A stretch of DNA of 64,000 bases, from NCBI GenBank assembly GCA_013368315.1, contig JAACJM010000039.1:248001-312000 (forward strand). The letters run 5' to 3'. The translations under genes and the position numbers were made by a program. Positions 60,463-64,000 of this stretch are shown piece by piece (position 1 is the stretch's first letter; every line of letters begins with the position of its first letter). Under the pieces are notes generated by a model. That model did no database searches. It was not told the origin of the DNA and saw nothing but the letters and a program-made list of their open reading frames with translations. The DNA is from Tetrapyrgos nigripes (Eukaryota > Basidiomycota > Agaricomycetes > Agaricales > Campanellaceae).

Positions 60463-62280
60463 ATGACATCCACCGTGTATCTAAAGTGCTACGTATTCTC
60501 TACTCAAAATCTCGACAAGGCGTGGTTTCTTGTAGAAGTTTCTCCGTCAGACAATCTACAGCAGGTCAATCAACTGGTCGAAGCAGAGACAAAACTGACG
60601 TCGAAATTTACCTTTTCTCACCGCTCTCCTAACCGCTCTCCTAACCCACCCAAACGACAGCCTTTGTAGCACTGAAACTCATTCGTACTCTACCTGATCG
60701 CGCCCTTCGTCCTCGAGTTTCTATCATGCAAAGTACTCACCCTAGTTCTCTTCACTCTGCTAATCTAACGTGTCGTCTCGCGTTCCAGAACATCTTTCTG
60801 CGTTAGAAAGTTTTGCAGCTGCCCCTTCTCCATCCCAAGGCTTAAAGGATCCTGAAGCTTGTCACACTGGTCCCAACGGCATCTGTGCTGGGAGGCCGGT
60901 GGAACGTCACGGACCCTCGAATGCGCTGTTCGACCCTCATCTCGCCACCCTTTCCCATCAAATACACAACCTTGAAACTGTCGAAGTCACATCCAACATG
61001 ATTGATTTCGCTGATAGACTTTTGTCCACGTCCGCTGCGTTCTACAAATTTGACAATAAAATTTTAAATATGCGAGGTCATGCAGTGTTCCGGCTTCTCG
61101 AAAAATTCTTTCCAAATGGACGCAGTCAAAACATAGATGATCTTTTCGCGGCGCCGAAAAAATATTGGCCTCTTTCGCTTATCTTTGAGCTGGAGAACGA
61201 GAAAGGAAGCGGAGGAAATCTGCGGGTTGAGGCTGCTCTTGACTATATGAAGATTCTCGCTGACCAGGATCTGGTTCATGTCCATTTTTGTCTGTCATTT
61301 GTTTGCTTGCTAACCGAAAGTTGTCATCTAGTCTCAGCACTTTCGAAACAGGTCAAATTGCCCGTGTGTTCTGCTCACACTTGCAGTGACGGAATTGAAC
61401 ATATCCACTGCAATCTTCACCGATGTCGTCTACGTTGAGTCTCTCTACTCGGAAGACCCCATTGGTAGCTTTGATCTCAATGCTCGGGTTCTCCGTCTTG
61501 CGCGTGCTCTGCAAGCCGTGAAGAACGCGTTCGATGGGCTCTAGATCTCCAGCTTCTATGCTAGCATGGAAGCCAACCCAGCTCAGACACCGTCTGACGG
61601 CAGCTATCTTTTCCCATGCCCTGTAGGCCTCGCGGCGCCTGCCAACCACGGCCAAGTGCTGTTAGACACTTTGGGGTTGCGCTTCATCTACAAACTCTCG
61701 CGCAAAGGGGGCCAGATTGGCAACACTACCTCTGACCGCGACCGTCACATGTCTCATGCCATTTGGGTGGCGTTGAGCTCCGGCACTTTTTCTTCAATTC
61801 TTGCTGGGGAAGTGGTGAGTCGAAATTCGCACTATGCTACAATGTAGAGGCACACAAACTCCTTGAAAGCGACCAACCTCGCACCTAAACTATATCATTA
61901 TCACTGCCCTGTCCTTGGGGGGTACACTATGATCGTCATGGAGCATGTTGCGGGAGAGGTGGCTTGGTTGTGGGATTTAGCAAAGTATAAGATGCCGCAA
62001 ATTGATGTTTGAAGATGTTAAGCGAGCTATTAACCTTTTGCATGAAAAGGACATTTGTTTTTGGTGACCTTTGCCCACCAAACATTATGGTGCTCAGTGA
62101 CACTCGTCAAGCTGTCTTGATTGATTTTGACTGGGCTGCAAAGGATGGTGAAGGGAGGTATTCCCCGCTCAAGTTCAAGGCAAATGATTGGGCATCAGGT
62201 GTACAGAGGTATGGGTTGATGAAAAAGGAACATGATCTGTACTTGTTGGAAAGGTTTAAGCAGTTGTGCGATGTAATATG
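60463..62280 (+). pseudogene. Crinkler-like protein with kinase-like C-terminus, broken three times
   Basis: ATG at 60463 gives MTSTVYLKCYVFSTQNLDKA and WFLVEVSPSDNLQQVNQLVE, which resembles the ubiquitin-like header of Crinkler (CRN) proteins. Later exons read NALFDPHLATLSHQIHNLE, PLSLIFELENEKGSGGN, and ISTAIFTDVVYVESLYSEDP. TAG at 61542-61544 then stops the frame after AVKNAFDGL. The same frame continues with FYASMEANPAQ, GLRFIYKLSRKGGQ, RHMSHAIWVALSSGTFSSIL, APKLYHYHCPVLGGYTMIV and MEHVAGEVAWLWDL. Two one-base shifts in T-runs (62008-62010 and 62053-62062) separate this from EDVKRAINLLHEKDI and GDLCPPNIMVLSDTRQAVLI, FDWAAKDGEGRY: kinase catalytic-loop (GDLxPPN) and DFD metal-site equivalents. 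The frame ends with TGA near 62280. The header assignment is moderate, the kinase-like end firm. Confidence 0.65.
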
Positions 62281-62688
62281 AAGTGGTTGTTTAGTTCTTC
62301 TTTTGTACTTGTAATTTAAAAATGCCTAATGCGATTTGTTGGACGTCTTAAAGTCCGAGTCACCCTCAGCTGAGTTTTCCTCAAGTAAAGCTTCCAGCCA
62401 ACTGTCCGTACACGTCAGGAGCTCTTGACTCTTTGAGCTCAACTCGCTCTACATTTACAGCAGCAAACGCATGTTTCTATTCTCTTACCAACGTGCAGTA
62501 CTTTGGACTAATAACGTTGTGATTAGTTGCACACTAAAGACAAAAAGTTGCCGAATTCTAGACCGTTTTATACAACTCGAAAACAAGTTACAACGACTCC
62601 TTTTAGTATTACAAAACGAAAACGGCAAGCAGGTAGGTACATTGCCTGATTTCAGATCCAAGAAAGAAAAACACACACACACACAAGT
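62281..62688. other. Intergenic region between convergent genes
   Basis: 408 bases with an (AC)n run at about 62671-62685 just beside the ARP5 stop. Nothing else was recognised. Confidence 0.5.
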
Positions 62689-64000
62689 CTAATACCCCCC
62701 ATTCCAATTTCCTCCCCACCACCTCTTAACCCTCTCCCCACCATACTCTTCATACTCTTCTCTCGTCATACTTACTCCTCTACCACCTGTGATGGCCAAG
62801 AAATTTTGATAAGGGAACAAATGAAAAAAGGGATCATCAGCACTGCGATAATAACAATTTTTAAAAAAAGAAACAGAAACCCACCTCCACCCCCACCAAA
62901 CTCCTCCGTCCCCGCAAACCTCGCCATTCCCCTCCACGCATCCAACCCCGGGTCCTCTGCCCTCCTTATCTGTATAGGCAAATCAACAGGTAAAACCGGT
63001 CTCAAAGCTTCATGTAACCTAGGTATCAAACCCGGGAGCAGAGAAGGTGTACCTGTGAGGAGAATGTTGGATGTTAGGAGGCGTTTGATTGAGTCTGGTG
63101 AGTGGTCTGGACTTGATGATGATAAGAATGTGGTGGAGGACGATGAGTTGGAGACAGAATTCAACACCCCCATCACCAATTCTCCCAAACCAGCACAATC
63201 AACACCAGCCAATCCAGGTTCGAACCACGTCTCGCAGACACGGTATCTTTCCGTGTTCAAGTGAATCTGCCATTGACTGGCTATATCGTCTATACCACCG
63301 ATAGCGGTACTAGGGGTCCCCACACCGACACCGACACCGACACCAGGATTTGCGTTGGCACCAGCAACAGCAACATTAGCATTCCCATAAAAGCTCGGCT
63401 TGAACGCCGCCAAAATCGCCGAATGTTGCGAATAATGCGAAAGCGAAGCATGTGTGTCTTGAAAAGTGAAAGAAGGATCGTGTGTTAAGAGTTTTTGTTC
63501 GATGAGGGAGAGTTTGGAGAGGTCTTCTTGTTCGGAATCGGAGGAGGGGGGTTCGTTGCGTTCTGTACATGTGTGGGGGAGGGGGGGGGAAAGAAAAAAG
63601 AAGAGTATGAGAATGGGATTGGGATTGGGAATGAAATGTACTCGCGATTTTATGGTAGATAGCCCAATCTTCATCGTTTAAGCCAAACATGTCCTCTGTA
63701 GCAAAGCAGAGGAGTTAGTATATAACAAGTAAAAAAACCAACCAACTCACCTCCCTTATCCTTCCTCTTTCCTCCACCTCCACTCGCACCTCCACTCCCA
63801 GCACCCGCAGAACTCCCAGCAACTCCTCCAGTCCCACTATATTTATTCCTACTCTTCGGATTAACCCTCTCATCTCCAGCCAAATTAGCTATATTCTTCA
63901 TGCGTGCTTGAGCAGCTGCGCTTTTTCTGTCTCCGGTGTTTAGAGCGGCGCGTCTTCTAGAACGGGCTTTAATCCTCGAAATCAGGGCCTCCTGCTCCCC
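62689..64000 (-). CDS. ARP5: Actin-related protein 5 (INO80 complex), 3' part; gene runs off the right edge
   Basis: Arp5 with Ies6 couples ATP hydrolysis to nucleosome sliding in INO80. The window enters in the insert region (ALISRIKARSRRRAALNTG, then QARMKNIANLAGDERV and a Gly/Ser/Ala-rich stretch). The Arp5 mark DMFGLNDEDWAIYHKI is followed by KRNEPPSSDSEQEDLSKL and a helix. The actin-fold C-terminal lobe returns as RIHLNTERYR-like QIHLNTERYRVCETWFEPG, LAGVDCAGLGELVMGVLNS, ILLTGTPSLLPGLIPRLHEA and RRAEDPGLDAWRGMARFAG. The last exon reads GRGVSMTREEYEEYGGERVKR and ends with TAG at 62689-62691. A GV-repeat (GVGVGVGVG) near 63320-63350 is encoded by a GTCGGT-type microsatellite. The N-terminal lobe with the nucleotide site lies beyond 64000. 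Confidence 0.9.

Noticed and set aside
63215..63230. GGTTCGAACC, a tRNA B-box-like sequence
   Set aside because: Lies inside the ARP5 coding exon, with no A box or cloverleaf around it.

Overview
The window reads as nuclear DNA of a filamentous basidiomycete, most likely an agaricomycete. Nearly every gene is split by short GT-AG introns of about 45-80 bases, genes lie densely on both strands, and families typical of mushroom-forming fungi recur: seven-helix receptor-like proteins, UNC93-like transporters, F-box/LRR proteins, a G1 glutamic peptidase and a Crinkler-like kinase. Species cannot be named from sequence alone. All exon borders below were read by eye from splice signals and frame continuity.

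Layout. 1-5.7 kb holds no gene I can support. 5.7-17.5 kb carries cystathionine gamma-lyase (-), an alpha-carbonic anhydrase with an in-frame stop (+), a secreted type-B carboxylesterase (-), dolichol-phosphate mannosyltransferase (+), a small F-box protein (+) and the mitochondrial Hsp70 partner Zim17 (+). 17.5-35 kb is the most dynamic part: a decayed copy of a RING gene, two UNC93-like genes, two related seven-helix genes, a GH43 arabinanase, an unnamed multi-pass membrane protein and an SMN homologue. 35-42.6 kb is housekeeping: a Dbf2/Sid2-type NDR kinase, Yop1, Ost5, Rpa12 and a long disordered protein. 42.6-58.5 kb is sparser, with a Zn2Cys6-like candidate, the G1 peptidase, a long near-perfect hairpin, the intact C2H2/RING gene, a BAG-domain protein, an F-box/LRR gene, a MITE with perfect TIRs and TSD, and scrambled F-box/LRR relics. 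58.7-64 kb has a Sec4/Rab8 GTPase, a broken Crinkler-like kinase and the 3' half of Arp5, which runs off the right edge.

Functional links: Dpm1, Ost5, Yop1 and Sec4 all serve the secretory pathway (dolichol sugar donor, N-glycosylation, ER shape, exocytosis). Cell-surface or extracellular work is served by the peptidase, esterase, GH43 and carbonic anhydrase.

Caution: at least six genes with good family similarity carry a single stop codon or one-base shift (9864, 20053, 22684, 32315, 36920, and three in 61.5-62.1 kb). Some lie in genes expected to be essential, so consensus errors must be separated from true pseudogenes before any biological reading.
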